DNA from: Aeromicrobium endophyticum | GTDB taxonomy: Bacteria; Actinomycetota; Actinomycetes; Propionibacteriales; Nocardioidaceae | Direction of reading: 5' to 3' | DNA: 64,000 nucleotides | Assembly (NCBI RefSeq): GCF_003586285.1 | Contig: NZ_QUBR01000001.1 | Span: forward strand, 620,001 to 684,000 | Part shown: positions 63,153 through 64,000 of the stretch, piece after piece | Position numbering within the stretch: position 1 is the first letter of the stretch | Layout of the letters: each line of letters starts with the position of its first letter | Notes under the pieces: model-generated | The model's input: only the letters and a program-made list of their open reading frames with translations | The model's database searches: none | Told to the model about the DNA's origin: nothing | Made by a program: the position numbers and the translations under genes

Positions 63153-63896
63153 TCACACCGTGAACCTTCCGCCGTTGCTCAGCAGCACGGCTCCGACGAC
63201 GTTGGACGCGCCCGGCGACGCGAGGTAGAGGATGTTGTCCGCGATCTGCTCGGCCGAGGCGAAGCCGGACCCCAGCGACTCCCGCACCGCAGCGGGTGTC
63301 CGACCGGCCATGGGCGTGTCGACCGGTCCGGGCGCCACGACGTTGACCCGCACCCCGTGCGGCGCGAGCTCCTTGGCCGCGGCCTGCGCCAGGGCATGCA
63401 CCCCCGCCTTCGAGGCCGCGTAGTGCGGGTACCCGACGAGGGTGTCGAACGCCGCGGACGACCCGGTGAGGACGATCGAGCCCGACCGCTGACCGACCAT
63501 GACGCGGGCCGCCGCGCGCAGCACGTGAAAGGCGCCGTCGAGGTTGACCGACATGACCCGTCGCCACCGGACGTCGTCGAGCGTGGTCAGCACGTCGACG
63601 GGGCGTCCTGCCGCCGCTGCGGCACCGATGTCCTGCTTCGCGACAGGATCGTCGATGCCTGCCGTCACGACCACGACGTCGACCCGTTTGTGCTCGGCCA
63701 CCACCCGGGCGAACATCTCGTCGACGTCTCCCGAGTCGGCGACGTCGACGCGCACCGCGGCATCCGTCAGGTCGGCGACCACCACGGTCGCACCCTCCGC
63801 AGCGAGCCGGCGGGACACGGCAGCCCCGATGCCGGAGCCACCCCCGATGACGAGAGCGACGGCGCCGGCGAATCGCTCGGGGACGACGTCGTCCAT
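63153..63896 (-). CDS. SDR family oxidoreductase
   Basis: 247 residues from the ATG at 63896 (MDDVVPERFAGAVALV); GGAGG lies 8 nt upstream, which decides against a start 8 codons earlier. The Rossmann motif reads VIGGGSGIGAAVSRRLAAEG (about 16-35). Active-site Ser (VLTGSSAAFDT) and YAASK (about 155-159) are present, and VNVVAPGPVDTPMAGRTP follows. Short-chain alcohol or hydroxyacyl dehydrogenase of unknown substrate. A palindrome lies just upstream, before the partial gene at the right edge. Confidence 0.9.
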   Translation of the reverse strand: MDDVVPERFAGAVALVIGGGSGIGAAVSRRLAAEGATVVVADLTDAAVRVDVADSGDVDEMFARVVAEHKRVDVVVVTAGIDDPVAKQDIGAAAAAGRPVDVLTTLDDVRWRRVMSVNLDGAFHVLRAAARVMVGQRSGSIVLTGSSAAFDTLVGYPHYAASKAGVHALAQAAAKELAPHGVRVNVVAPGPVDTPMAGRTPAAVRESLGSGFASAEQIADNILYLASPGASNVVGAVLLSNGGRFTV

Positions 63897-63919
63897 CAAC
63901 CAAACCTCCGCTGCATTCA

Positions 63920-63933
63920 AAGTGAGTTCACTT
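63920..63933. promoter_or_regulatory. Palindromic operator at the right edge
   Basis: AAGTGA-GT-TCACTT, perfect 6-bp arms, between the SDR start (63896) and the ATG at 63983. It resembles a TetR-type operator; the regulator is probably the truncated gene or one beyond the window. Confidence 0.65.
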
Positions 63934-63982
63934 CAATGTACAGTGACGAGGACGCGAAGGCCATGCTCACGCAGGAGGAACC

Positions 63983-64000
63983 ATGCCCCGACTCGACGAC
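63983..64000 (+). CDS. Start of a gene cut by the window edge
   Basis: An ATG at 63983 follows the strong ribosome site GCAGGAGGA by 7 nt and reads MPRLDD before the window ends. It diverges from the SDR/MDR operon. Too short to identify. Confidence 0.6.

Overview
This is chromosomal DNA of a high-GC actinobacterium. Nearly every third codon position is G or C, GTG starts are common, and genes often overlap as ATGA or GTGA. It carries an aerobic-type cobalamin pathway, IcmF, a mycobacterial-type FprA, DtxR/IdeR-like iron boxes and many TetR/MarR regulators. A Nocardioidaceae-like organism (Aeromicrobium or Nocardioides) is my best guess; this rests on gene content, not on a search. I see no rRNA, tRNA, prophage, transposase or CRISPR array. 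About 65 genes cover almost all of the window.

1-7.7 kb: a partial SRPBCC-thiolase fusion gene, a LigD-type polymerase, a LysR regulator, an Ohr peroxide reductase facing a TetR gene across a clear palindrome, a Mug-type DNA glycosylase, and an SDR/TetR pair with twin operators.

7.7-25.8 kb: a cobalamin locus. Minus-strand cobL-cobM comes first. Riboswitch 1 then precedes a translationally coupled run: chelatase ATPase/VWA, cobO, a CobB-CobC fusion, cobA and a phosphatase. Riboswitch 2 precedes cbtB-cbtA-cobT-cobS plus an enoyl-CoA hydratase/hydrolase-family gene. Next come cobU, cbiB-SDR, and a minus-strand operon of a membrane monooxygenase-like gene, cobQ and cobK. cobI, cobJ, cobG, cobH and cobN are not in the window, so the pathway must be completed elsewhere.

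25.8-35.3 kb: cold-shock protein, RraA, an acyl-CoA oxidase-like enzyme, three tandem paralogous secreted Lys-rich proteins, and the B12-dependent fused isobutyryl-CoA mutase IcmF with a divergent MarR. IcmF is a likely consumer of the cofactor made next door.

35.3-45.6 kb: small metabolic genes, an iron-boxed siderophore-binding lipoprotein, an enoyl-CoA hydratase, NADH dehydrogenase II with a Lys-rich tail, a membrane protein and ClpB.

45.6-53.9 kb: a cell-wall-anchored ice-binding (DUF3494) protein with a long structured leader and a 102-bp palindrome behind it; a three-gene flavinylation module (FMN-binding lipoprotein, ApbE, RnfD-like membrane domain fused to a ferredoxin-reductase domain); a phytoene-desaturase-like oxidoreductase; FprA; and a decayed AbiEi/DUF559-like gene.

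54-64 kb: a TetR-controlled drug-efflux MFS gene, PAP2 and DedA genes, then acyl-CoA catabolism genes and dehydrogenases with TetR regulators. Two of these regulators share a recognition helix and a GGTAC-N3-GTACC palindrome.
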